Below the pieces are notes generated by a model. That model was not told where the DNA came from and did not search any database. It saw only the letters and a program-made list of their open reading frames with translations. From Acropora yongei (lineage: Eukaryota > Cnidaria > Anthozoa > Scleractinia > Acroporidae), in contig BLFN01000243.1 of NCBI GenBank assembly GCA_014634225.1, forward strand, positions 51,489 through 66,488: a DNA stretch of 15,000 nt, in the 5' to 3' direction. This document shows positions 1-8,450 of the stretch, in pieces. The translations under genes were made by a program, and so were the position numbers. Each line of letters begins with the position of its first letter. Position 1 is the stretch's first letter.

Positions 1-310
1 CATGAAAGTGAGGTTCTTAGCGTCATTGTGAAAGCCCGCCCAAGTGTCGTTGATTTAAGGTCCTATCAACAGGTGTTCTAACAAGGCCAATTTTGTACGA
101 AGAAGCAGTGAAACTAAAGTAATTAGTTAGAAGACCCGTAAATGTTTTCTTGCGAAAAACCGTGGTTGTAGGACCTTCCGAGTGGTTATGAATGAAGACA
201 TCCAAGAAAGGTATTTTATTGTCCACCTCTTTCTCCAGGGTGAAACGTATGTTAGGGTGCCTAGCGACGCTGGCCAAAAGCCACAGGAAACTCAAAGACA
301 CAGCTTTCAT
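1..310 (-). pseudogene. Penelope-like element reverse transcriptase remnant (frameshifted, truncated by window edge)
   Basis: The minus frame from 310 to 23 reads a 95-residue stretch containing RHPNIRFTLEKE, KIPFLDVFI and FRKKTFTGLLTNYFSF. I recognise this as the C-terminal part of the reverse transcriptase of Penelope-like retroelements, which are common in cnidarian genomes. After VDRT the open frame ends at 23. A shifted frame carries the expected continuation, INDTWAGFHNDAKNLTFM, to the window edge, so there is a frameshift near positions 55-62 and this copy cannot make the intact protein. The catalytic aspartate region should lie upstream (above 310 on this strand) and I do not see it there. 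No GIY-YIG domain is visible, because the 3' part would be left of position 1. Homology is by recall of family motifs. Assignment to another related RT clade is possible. Confidence 0.7.
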
Positions 311-893
311 GACCTCTTAAAGATCGTGGTCACCATTTTGGAAATTGTCGTGAAGCTGGGTCAACGAAAGTTGGCATTAAACCACAAAAACTCACACGCG
401 CAGATCTGGTAAATGAGGTTATTGGACTATAGGAGCATTCTTCTTCGCCTCGTTTACTAAAACATTGGTCAGCTAGGCGTCCACACAGGTTTATTTTCAT
501 GTTAAAAGTTGCTCGATTAAACAAAAAAAAAAAAAGTTCCAAAAACCTAAAAAGTTGTTTATTATGTTCAAAGGGATAAAAGTTGCCAAACGTTTTCGAA
601 TAGTCAGAGGTTGCCGACATATTACCGACGGAGCAACTTGTGGCTAAGTCTACGACAGTCTTAGGATTCAAAAACTGAAAGATAAAGTTTCTAATATAGG
701 CTTTAAGCTTAGAGTCACACTAGGAACGGTAGCTGCAGCTGAAACGCGAGGAACAGGCACAGTGACATCAGCATAAGCAGGAGTAGGAGGGCAAGGAGAG
801 GAAGGAGAAAAGAGCTTGCGCCACGTCATCCTCCTGTTCAGAGATAAATTTCTCATCAGATTCAATTTCAGTACCGTAAACAGAATCAAGAGT
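311..893. other. Unassigned AT-rich stretch with no supported gene
   Basis: The only open frames here are short and match no family I recognise. A minus frame of 113 codons (671-330) adjoins the Penelope-like remnant and could be decayed upstream sequence of that element, but it shows no RT motif. Poly-A tracts near 522-536 are simple low complexity. Confidence 0.4.
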
Positions 894-935
894 AGAAGCA
901 GAAGCAGAAGCAGAAGCAGAAGCAGAAGCAGAAGC
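894..935. repeat. (AGAAGC)n microsatellite, 7 perfect copies
   Basis: Seven perfect copies of the hexamer AGAAGC run without interruption. On the plus strand one frame reads Arg-Ser dipeptides and on the minus strand one reads Ala-Ser dipeptides, which explains the overlapping open frames of 75-104 codons around 668-1079. Just beyond it on the minus strand (about 995-965) is a short stretch reading HVASECRQ, which resembles the end of a CCHC zinc knuckle. The expected first two cysteines are not correctly spaced, so I do not call a domain. Confidence 0.9.
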
Positions 936-1245
936 AGGGAGAGGCGATCCCCGGCCTCCCTGCCTACACTCGCTGGCCACATGGCCGGTAAGCATATGAC
1001 GACGGCGTCGACAAAAGCCAGAGAGCCGACACTTACAGATACGGTAGACAGAATGTCTGTTTTAGATTACCCAAGCTGACTTCAGAAAGGTCAAAACGCA
1101 CTATGTCACCCGAGCTCAGAAAATTTCTTTTGCTCCTTTTTCTCTTATGTTCTTATCACATACCCATTCCTTCAGTCAACATTTCGCAGATCTCTTGACA
1201 CCTACATGAAAGGCAACGGTGACGTTGTCTGGATGGAAAGCAACA

Positions 1246-2404
1246 ACCTAAAAGCAATGGTTGGAAAAAGGTCATGGGTGGAAACGGAAATTAAATACAT
1301 TGTTCTGGAAAGAATATCTTTAATTTAGACAGGAAGACACAACGTCGTTAAACTTGATAACCAGTAGCACTTGTGTGAAACATAAACAACAATTGGTGTT
1401 TTCGTGACCAAATTTAAGCCGGCTATGTAATTAAAACGTCAGTTCTATTCAGTTTGCACAGCAAATTGACTGTAAAAACTGTGAGTTTGTGAAAATATGG
1501 GTAAATTAGATACATAATTATATATCCAATTTGTTTTCACCTGTGCTCCGGCACTAGATATTCTACAGAGTCTTTGAAATATTGCTGTTGATTTCAGGTG
1601 ACCAATCTTAATAAAAGTTGTTAATCACTGAAACAAATACAAAACCGTCTCAGTGTCTAACATCAATGGTAGCTCCTTTTTTATTTCCATAGTGGCATGC
1701 ATACTTTAAGCAATTATGATCTGGTGACGTTCAAGAATAGCAAATCTTTTTTAACATCCACAAGGTCTACAAGACTTCACCCTTACCACATTTAAAAGCA
1801 GATATATCGGAATTTTATTTTGTCCTTCATTTTCAAAAATATTAAACTGAATCGAAAATGGTTTTATTTGCCACTTCTTCATTTCATGCCCAATAGACGT
1901 ACCAGCTTATCCACGCTGACAAATATATTCAATGTCCATAATTAACACTCTTTTTGCCCAACGACACAAATAAACATTTTTCCTGATAAGTTTTTTTAAT
2001 ACTAGCCCTTTTTTTTTATTCATAACTGAATCGCAAACATAGAACACCAAGGCTCTCCTGATCATGGTAATCAATGATTCTACAAGTCCAAGTCCCTATT
2101 AATTTATACCTTATCACCTTATCAAATCATGAGTTGGAAGTCCACTATTCCAAAATTAAATTTTTGTGATACAAAACTGTGGCCGGTGAAATAGTATACT
2201 ATAGCACACTTTGTTCGAAGTGGTTTCCACAATTCTTAACACGAAAATATTTGTTAAGGAATAGCCTCAGTCTTGCCCCGGTAATAAGCCACAAGTGAAA
2301 GCGGGATATATATTATCTGCTTTACTCAGCTACTTTAATTTCGCTAAAATTCCCAAAATTCCTCATATGAATTCTAGTAACGCAGGAAATCGTGCAATAA
2401 TACA
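1246..2404. repeat. Long direct repeat, copy 1 (carries the MITE empty site)
   Basis: This segment of about 1.16 kb matches 3167-4676 in the same orientation. Differences by eye are roughly 5-7 percent plus small indels, for example extra bases here near 1347-1356 and 1849-1856 and a replaced stretch near 2281-2317. The boundaries are where similarity starts (ACCTAAAAGCAATGG) and ends (GTGCAATAATACA). No open reading frame of note, terminal inverted repeat or poly-A tail was seen, so its nature is undefined: it may be a segmental duplication or two copies of an unclassified dispersed repeat. At about 1440-1448 it keeps the uninterrupted site CAGTTCTATTCAG, which in copy 2 is split by a MITE. 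Confidence 0.9.
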
Positions 2405-2458
2405 TTAACTCCTTGAAACTTGCCACGCCGTTTTGCGTTTTGAAAAATGAAAAGGTCT

Positions 2459-2531
<73 letters not shown>

Positions 2532-2533
2532 GT

Positions 2534-2567
<34 letters not shown>

Positions 2568-2574
2568 TAGTTTC

Positions 2575-2609
<35 letters not shown>

Positions 2610-2713
2610 TGGAGAAATTTTCTTCTTAAAACTCGAAATGTTACAGGGGGTGTATGGCTCATTAACTTTTTTACCACCGAGCAATTTCGCAGTTTCTGAT
2701 GGCTGTTATTTCT

Positions 2714-2751
<38 letters not shown>

Positions 2752-3028
2752 CGCTCAACTTAATTAGCTCTTTCAACTTTTGCATTTAGCTCATATATAC
2801 GGCCACGGCTTCTATGAGTTGAGTTGTATGCTAATGAGGAAAAATGTAGACAATGACGTCTGCAAAAATTCGCCTATTGATAAAATGCCTTGAAAATTTT
2901 CATATTGACTGGCTTAATTATGCACTCATTATTTGCTTCCTCGTGGGTCGTGGTCCAGCGAGGTCGTTTTCAAAACTAAACAACTCTCCTCTCCCACGGG
3001 GAAAAAGAAATGTTATAACTGTAGCATT

Positions 3029-3069
3029 CCCCCTGGGTTCCCGTGGGTTCCCCAGGGGTGTCCCAGGGG
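3029..3069. repeat. GC-rich patch with imperfect inverted and direct CCC(A/T)GGG words
   Basis: Within an AT-rich surrounding, CCCCCTGGG (3029-3037), CCCCAGGGG (3050-3058) and CCCAGGGG (3062-3069) occur in quick succession. The first can pair with either of the other two, so alternative small hairpins are possible. The rest of the patch is variations on TTCCCGTGGG. This may be the remains of a foldback element or just simple-sequence expansion. Confidence 0.5.
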
Positions 3070-3100
3070 TTAACCAACGGCAATACAAATAATAAGTGCA

Positions 3101-3150
3101 TTAGTCGTACAGTCTTTAACAATTTAAGTCGAAGGAGCTAGAAATACGAA
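3101..3150. repeat. Short dispersed repeat, copy A (with 5841-5890)
   Basis: Aligned without gaps, about 42 of 50 bases match 5841-5890, ending in the shared CTAGAAATACGAA. Both copies then run into an A-rich tract (about 3149-3158 here). That arrangement would fit the 3' end of a retroposed element, but no head or internal promoter was recognised. Confidence 0.6.
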
Positions 3151-3166
3151 AAAAAAAATAGCTGCG

Positions 3167-4676
3167 ACCTAAAAGCAATGGTTGGGAAAAGGTCATAGGT
3201 GGAAAAGGAAATTAAATAGATTGTTCTGGGAAGAATATCTTTAATTTAGACAGGAAGACACAGCGACGTTAACCAGTAGCACCTGTGTGAAACATAAACA
3301 GCAATTGGTGTTTTCGTGACCAAATTAAGCGGGCTATGTAATTAAAACGCCAGTTCTCAGGGGCACCCAACGAGAAAATAGTTCAAAACCCCTGCAACAA
3401 AGCATTTTTGAATGTATTTTAGTAACGTTGATATAGGCATATTTTGTCCCCTAGAAATTTTTCATCTGTTCGGATTTCCTAGCTGAAAGTCTAGAGATCC
3501 GAAAATTATAGGGATAAAAAATCACCTTTTCGAAAATTTTAGCCAGAAAAAGGCTCCCGAAAATTCTAGGTGAGCTTTTTTAGAGTAAAAATCATCTAAA
3601 AGTGGGCATTTATACCATTTTTTATATGTTCGAAAATCCGAGGACATGCAGACAAGCACGAAATTTAACAACAAAAATTTCAAAAATTCTAGATCTCAAA
3701 TCGTCTTCCGAACAGATATTTTCCGAAAATTGTCGTTGGGTGCCCCTGAGTTCTATTCAGTTTGCACAGCAAGTTGACTGTAAAACTGTGACTTTGTGAA
3801 AATATGGCCTGGGAAAAGTAGATGCATAATTATGTATCCAATTTGTTTTCAGCTGTGTTCACTAGATATTCTACAGAGTCTTTGAAATATTGCTGTTGAT
3901 TTCACGTGACCAGTCTTAATAAAAGTTGTTAATCACTGAAACAAATATAAAACCGTCTCAGTGTCTAACATCAATGGTAGCTCCTTTTTTATTTCCATAG
4001 TGGCATGCATATCTTAAGCAATTATGATCTCGTGACGTGCAAGAATAGCAATTTTTTTTTAACTTCCACAAGGTCTACAAGACTTCACCCTTACCACATT
4101 TAAAAGCAGATATATCGGAATTTTATTTTATCCTTCATTTTCAAAAATATTAAACTGAAAATGGTTTTATTTGCCACTTCTTCATTTCATGCCCAATAGA
4201 CGTACCAGCTTATCCACGCTGACAAATATATTCAATGTCCATAATTAACACTCTTTTTGCCCAACGAAACAAATAAACATTTTTTCCTGATAATTTTTTT
4301 TAATACTAGCTCCTTTTTTTTATTCATAACTGAATCGCAAACATAGAACACCAAGGCTCTCCTGATCATGGTAATCAATGATTCTACAAGTCCAAGTCCC
4401 TATTAATTTATACCTTACCAAAGCATAAGTTGGAAGTCCACTTTTCCAAAATTAAATTTTTGTGATACAAAACTGTGGCCGGTGAATTAGTATACTATAG
4501 CATACTTTGTTCGAAGAGGTTTCCACAATTCTTAACTCGAAAATATTTGTTAAAGAATAGCCTCAGTCTTGCCCCGGTAATTACTTTACGGCTTTACTCA
4601 GCTACTTTAATTTCGCTAAAATTCCCAAAATTCTTAATACGAATTCTAGTAACGCAGGAAAGTGTGCAATAATACA
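3167..4676. repeat. Long direct repeat, copy 2 (interrupted by a MITE)
   Basis: This copy corresponds to 1246-2404. Without the inserted MITE and one target-site copy (391+6 bp) it is about 1113 bp, slightly shorter than copy 1 because of small deletions. It starts just after an A-rich tract. Short open frames inside it, such as 4475-4672, are not conserved in copy 1 and are not supported as genes. Confidence 0.9.
3358..3748. mobile_element. 391-bp MITE with 16-bp TIRs and 6-bp target-site duplication
   Basis: The element begins CAGGGGCACCCAACGA, and the reverse complement of its 3' end is also CAGGGGCACCCAACGA, so the terminal inverted repeats match over 16 bp. It is flanked on both sides by AGTTCT (3352-3357 and 3749-3754). 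The homologous position in the first direct-repeat copy (about 1440-1448) has a single AGTTCT and no insert, so the insertion happened after the duplication or in this copy only. A further inverted pair, ATCTGTTCGGA (3464-3474) and its complement (3707-3717), lies inside the ends. There is no transposase; the open frame at 3602-3799 is a chance one that runs across the insertion edge. Superfamily is uncertain: a 6-bp duplication would suit few DNA-transposon groups (Dada and IS3EU come to mind). Confidence 0.9.
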
Positions 4677-5114
4677 GTTCAGGTGAGGCTCACTTTATTT
4701 CAATGCTGCTGATTGGGTTCTTAACCAAATAAAGCTGATCATTAACTTTATGTCTCATTTCTTTTTTTCAGATCATTCGTTTCCGATCACTTCTTAGATC
4801 ATCATGAATTGCTCGACAAGTTGGAACTGAAAAAAAAAAAAATATGGCAAACAGACGAATGAAACTCAGTCAATTACCTTGAATCCGAGAACTTATGCTC
4901 ATGATCATGACCTTGCGAAAGAAGACAGTACTTGTAGATTGGTTTCATAACAAGCCATTAAGCGATGCAAAACATGATAGAAGCATACCAGACGCTTAAA
5001 TGACAGAAGTTTTAGAGAGTTTTTGTTCCAGGTAGTGTCGTCCAAGTGAGGTGTTTGATAATCATAAAGACAAAACCTTGCCAATTCCTCTACCATACGA
5101 TCAATTTGTCCTAC
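4677..5114. other. Unassigned AT-rich stretch
   Basis: No gene is supported. It contains poly-A/T tracts (for example 4762-4768 and 4829-4841) and a few splice-like words without a convincing exon. Confidence 0.35.
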
Positions 5115-5162
5115 CTGTACTTTCATCTTGGCATTGGCATTCTTCTGACCTTCTTTCTCCTT
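5115..5162 (-). CDS. Speculative 48-bp minus-strand exon of an unknown gene
   Basis: On the minus strand a T-rich tract and CAAGCAG precede an open 16-codon segment, KEKEGQKNANAKMKVQ, followed by the donor-like CAG|GTAGGAC. Both ends look like splice sites and both are phase 0, and the codons are more GC-rich than the surroundings. The charged Lys/Glu/Gln content suits a coiled coil or disordered linker. I do not recognise the protein and could not find partner exons with a compatible phase nearby, so this may be chance in an A/C-rich region. Confidence 0.2.
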
Positions 5163-5167
5163 CTGCT

Positions 5168-5245
5168 TGAAAAAAAAGGAAACAAAACAAAAAAACAAAA
5201 CAAGACAAAAAGCAAACAAACAAACAAAAAGCAAAGAACAAAATA
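5168..5245. repeat. A/C-rich low-complexity tract
   Basis: This is a run of AAAAC, AAAC and AAAGC units on the plus strand. It accounts for the Lys/Gln/Thr-rich plus-strand frames and the Phe/Leu/Cys-rich minus-strand frames of 70-130 codons that cover it, none of which is supported as a gene. Confidence 0.8.
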
Positions 5246-5840
5246 TCTTGGAAACATATCCGAGGAGAAAAGAAATAGCTTTTTTAAAGAACACTCACCA
5301 CTTAAATAACATACAAGATGCGAAATTAGCATATAACCCGCCAGCCATTTTCCGTTCTGTATATATAACATTCTTCAATATCAGATAGTTTTAAACTCTG
5401 CCTCTAAGTGGTCAAGAAACTTGATTTTGTCAAAACCTGACAATTTTTTTTAAAGTTTGAAAGAAAACAAGACCAGCCTAGAAACGAGGTATTGATTCAG
5501 TCTTCTCCCTGCTTTTCACCTGCACCCTTTTAATGATGCCGCGGCAAATTTTATGGACTGAGCTCTACCGTTTCCATGGCAAAACGGGCTAATTTATGAG
5601 AAAATACTGCGCGGATCGTTTACACTGAGACAGTACTAAGAAAAAGTTACATGTAATTGAAAATGTGGATAATTTTAGAAGCTATCTGGAATAATTCAGT
5701 CACGTTAAATTGGCGTTTTGCAAATGTTCAATGAAGTGTGCATCAATGATCTTCCGGTGACCACGTAATGAAGAAACGAAAATATTTTTATTGACAATGC
5801 GAGCTCGAAAATTGTTTGAAGCAGGTTCAAATATGTATTC

Positions 5841-5890
5841 ATAGTCGTGCAATCTTTACTAATTTAATTCGAAGAAACTAGAAATACGAA
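5841..5890. repeat. Short dispersed repeat, copy B (with 3101-3150)
   Basis: This copy matches 3101-3150 at about 42 of 50 positions without gaps, sharing CTAGAAATACGAA at the right end. It is followed by TTAC and an A tract of about 13. Confidence 0.6.
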
Positions 5891-6123
5891 TTACAAAAAA
5901 AAAAAAATGAAGAGAATTCAATGTCCCTTTTATTCGAATTCTTACGCACTCATGAGCGAAAGATTCCCGTTTTTTTTTTGGGCCAAGTCGACAACTTTAG
6001 TTTAGGTCTTAGACTCATGACGTATCAGGAGTAAGTCTGTATTTGCATAGCTAACCAATGTAAACTGAAAGAGAAAGGGTAAAAATTCCTTCATATTCTG
6101 TGCAGTCCTTGTTCTATATCCCT

Positions 6124-6162
6124 GATCGTCCTTTTTGCCGTCTTGATTAGTGAATGGTAGCT
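6124..6162. repeat. Diverged 39-bp repeat, copy 1 (with 6371-6409)
   Basis: This segment aligns with 6371-6409 over about 39 bp, sharing TCCTTTTT and GTGAATGGTA with substitutions between them. The spacing is about 247 bp. Flanking similarity is too weak to define a larger unit by eye. Confidence 0.4.
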
Positions 6163-6370
6163 AGCTGGCCATTGAAAGAAAATATTCTAACATGGGAACC
6201 GTTCTGTTTTAGCAGTATTTGTAAAAGGCAGTGATCTAGCTATAGGACAGGTAAAACTAAGGAGAGGTATCGATTCGAATTGTACTACGTAACAACGCAG
6301 TCTCTCCAGTTCGGATATCCCATTGACCCTTTCCCAATTTTTTGCCCCCTATTCTTTAATGATGAAATAA

Positions 6371-6409
6371 GACCATCCTTTTTCCCATCTTCATTGGTGA
6401 ATGGTAAGG
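6371..6409. repeat. Diverged 39-bp repeat, copy 2 (with 6124-6162)
   Basis: This is the partner of 6124-6162, in the same orientation, with TCCTTTTT and GTGAATGGTA conserved. Confidence 0.4.
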
Positions 6410-6749
6410 CCTAGGAATGTCACTTTAGTTAGATGTATGACCGATGGAGGGATGCTATAAGATGAGTTTAGAGTGAGGTTATTTTGGTCTTATGCGATGA
6501 ATAAAAGGCAGCTCTATTGTGTCCCTTATTGGCATTATCCGCCACTTTCTTCACATGTAATATCAGTTTAAATGTTACATATCTCGTGAAACCTTCAAAT
6601 ATATCTTGCAATTAAACTTCAATAGTTTTCGGTGGAGTTTCGCCCGCAAATCTCCATTTCTGACAACATAGAAGAGGAAAATGAGTGATCTCTGTGCAGA
6701 ACCAATATTGTGAAGTGTTAGGTGTGACAAAGTATTCCAGGGTGCTTAC

Positions 6750-6832
6750 CATTTTCCAGAACTAGCAACCTGAGATCCACCATTCCACAATTCCCTGCCA
6801 AACCTTAGAGCTGCTCTGGCCAAACTGACCAT
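6750..6832 (-). CDS. Speculative minus-strand first exon of an unknown gene
   Basis: An ATG in a good context (GACCATGG) at 6832-6830 opens 27 codons beginning MVSLARAALRFGREL and ends in TG|GTAAGC, a strong-looking donor. The N-terminus could form an amphipathic, Arg-rich helix. No downstream exon with matching phase was found; the candidate at 5162-5115 would meet a stop in the required frame. I do not recognise the protein, and a chance open stretch next to a donor-like word is at least as likely. Confidence 0.15.
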
Positions 6833-7599
6833 GGTCTTCAACGATAAACAGTTTGATCAAGAGCATCTCTCTCAGTTGAAAAAAAAAAAAAAAAACGACT
6901 CGTTATAGCTGCGGACAGATCGATCTACCGGTCTCGGGCACAAGTGTTGCAAAACACAAGCACATTTGTCTCCTCACTCCCTTCAAAGTTGAGGTCATGT
7001 TGACGTTTATGGAGCGGAGAGCAAAAGGCAACCGCGAAACGCGACAATGAAGGGAGGGTGGAGGAGCGTTAGTTAATATAAAAACAATCACCACAAATAT
7101 CAATTGAGCCTTACCACAGTGGAAAAGCATATTTGAATAAAAGTCAAAAGACGAGTTAATTTCGTCCATGTTTGTTTCCAATCTGCACGTGTCAATCTAC
7201 TCACGAAAGAAATTTTGATTGGTGCAGGTGGGTTAGGTAATTAAAGTTGATTGCCTCATATTACTCTTAATTGTTATTGGCTGCTTAACTGTCCAATTTG
7301 GAATGACTGATTACAAATGTTTGAAATCGGGCAGGTCAAATCGAACAGTTTGGACCTGAAACAGCCAGTTAAGCCATAAAAAAGGGCTGTTAATCACCAA
7401 TCTTGTTCCAGCATTTTGTTATTGACACAATTACTAAGTTAACCGTCGATTTATTGTGTTTATGTCATCGCGCTTTGAAATAAGAGACAAATTGATTCGA
7501 CCCTTCATGGGATACTGGATAAATGTTTATGATATAATTATATCGATGTTGAAATTGTACCCTGATACCCAGATCACTGTAATTATCGCGCTTTTGAAG
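6833..7599. other. Unassigned stretch with a poly-A tract and a GC-richer patch
   Basis: A run of about 17 A lies at 6880-6896, followed by a GC-richer patch to about 7075. The minus-strand open frame 7181-6903 (92 codons) spans the patch and matches no family I know; its middle, with PPPSLHCRVSRLPFALRS, looks like translated repeat rather than a protein domain. Confidence 0.4.
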
Positions 7600-8450
7600 C
7601 TTTTGCGATGCTGTATTGTTATAGTCATGCAAAGAAAGGTCATTGCTGTTGTTATTGCTGTTGTCGTCGTAATAGAGACATTTCGAGCGAACTCGAGCTC
7701 CATTAACAAGCTTCATCCATTCCCTCCAGTTTCCCATGAGGCTCTTCAGTTCAGCAATGCTCAAACCAATATCATTTCGCAGCTGGTCTATGTATGTTGT
7801 TGCTGGTGTTCCTCTCTTCCTTGTGCCATGCTTTGGTTCCCAGAGTAGTAGTTCACTTATCAGCTCATCCTTTCTTCCCCAATAGTGTCCTACAAACCGC
7901 AGTCTCCTGATCTTCAGTGTATCTGTAATCTTCAGAAGGTTGCCATGCAGTTCATCTTTGGTTTTATGGTCTTTCCAGGAAATTTCAAGAACTGCTCTAA
8001 GCATTCTTGTGTACGAACCATCCAGTGTATTCCTCATCTTCCAACTCATCCTTCAGCATTCAGCATCATAAAGCAGTACGCTTTCAACTATGGCCCGAAA
8101 GAAACCGCACTTTTAGATGGTTTTGTAGGTTTGATTTCGTCATTTTCATCATTTTGCCGATTGCAACCCACGCTTGTATAACTCTTATATTCATGCCCTT
8201 TTCCCTGGATAACATCCACGAACCAAGATATTTGAAGTTGTCTACTTGCTTCAATTTGACCCCTCCCAATGTGACAAGATCTCTATCAGGTTGATTGTAC
8301 AGTCAGCATGTATTCCGTTTTCTTGTAGTTAACATGCAGAACCACTGTTTTCGCAGGAACCTCTAGTCTTAATAAGAGAAGTTGAGCCTGTTCAAGATAG
8401 TCATAAATTAGGGCAAGATCATCTGCGAAATAAGTGTCAGTGATGTATGT
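7600..8450 (-). pseudogene. Non-LTR retrotransposon reverse transcriptase fragment, 5'-truncated and frameshifted
   Basis: Read on the minus strand, the first recognisable motif is ITDTYFADDLALIYDYLEQA (8444-8385), whose FADD (8429-8418) occupies the place of the YxDD catalytic box of reverse transcriptases. It is followed by HVNYKKTEYM, then in another frame VDNFKYLGSW (about 8250-8220) and SNLQNHLKVRF, and in a third SYTRMLRAVL, ISWKDHKTK, RRLRFVGHYW and LLLWEPKHGTRKRG. This order is typical of the C-terminal half of LINE-type RTs. Disruptions include two stops after YMLTVQST, a frameshift after KVRF near 8108, and a stop where Trp is expected after DAEC. The left end carries CAA/CAG-rich DNA on this strand (about 7640-7680), which may be the element's 3' tail. 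The missing N-terminal RT and endonuclease fit the usual 5' truncation. The exact clade is not assigned. Confidence 0.8.

Larger units (their letters stand above)
2405..3166. other. Spacer between the two direct-repeat copies
   Basis: This 762-bp stretch is present once and is not part of the repeated unit. It contains a GC-rich patch near 2942-3075 with inverted CCCCTGGG/CCCAGGGG words, and a short dispersed repeat at 3101-3150 that recurs at 5841-5890 and runs into an A-rich tract. A plus-strand open frame of 79 codons (2853-3092) crosses the GC-rich patch. Its composition is Arg/Gly/Pro low complexity and it resembles no protein I know. Confidence 0.5.
5246..6749. other. Unassigned AT-rich intergenic stretch with minor repeats
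   Basis: No gene is supported. It holds a copy of a short dispersed repeat ending in an A tract (5841-5906) and a diverged repeated motif of about 39 bp (6124-6162 and 6371-6409). A GC-richer spot near 5530-5620 includes CCGCGGC and CCATGG but shows no sustained reading frame. Confidence 0.4.

Noticed and set aside
816..1079. Plus-strand 87-codon frame with an Arg-Ser run, like an SR splicing factor
   Set aside because: The RS run is just the translation of the (AGAAGC)n microsatellite; there is no RNA-recognition domain and the opposite strand reads Ala-Ser.
2853..3092. Plus-strand 79-codon frame
   Set aside because: It crosses the GC-rich inverted-word patch, has low-complexity composition and no recognisable similarity.
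4878..4911. 34-bp minus-strand stretch between AG and GTAATTG
   Set aside because: Splice-like words only; too short, no similarity, and its phase fits no neighbour convincingly.
4905..5294. Minus-strand 129-codon frame with a hydrophobic N-terminus
   Set aside because: The Phe/Leu/Cys-rich half is the translated A/C-rich low-complexity tract; only the 48-bp middle part has splice-like borders and is listed separately as speculative.
7456..8294. Plus-strand frames of 95-130 codons
   Set aside because: They are antisense to the LINE reverse transcriptase fragment, whose motifs are clear on the minus strand.
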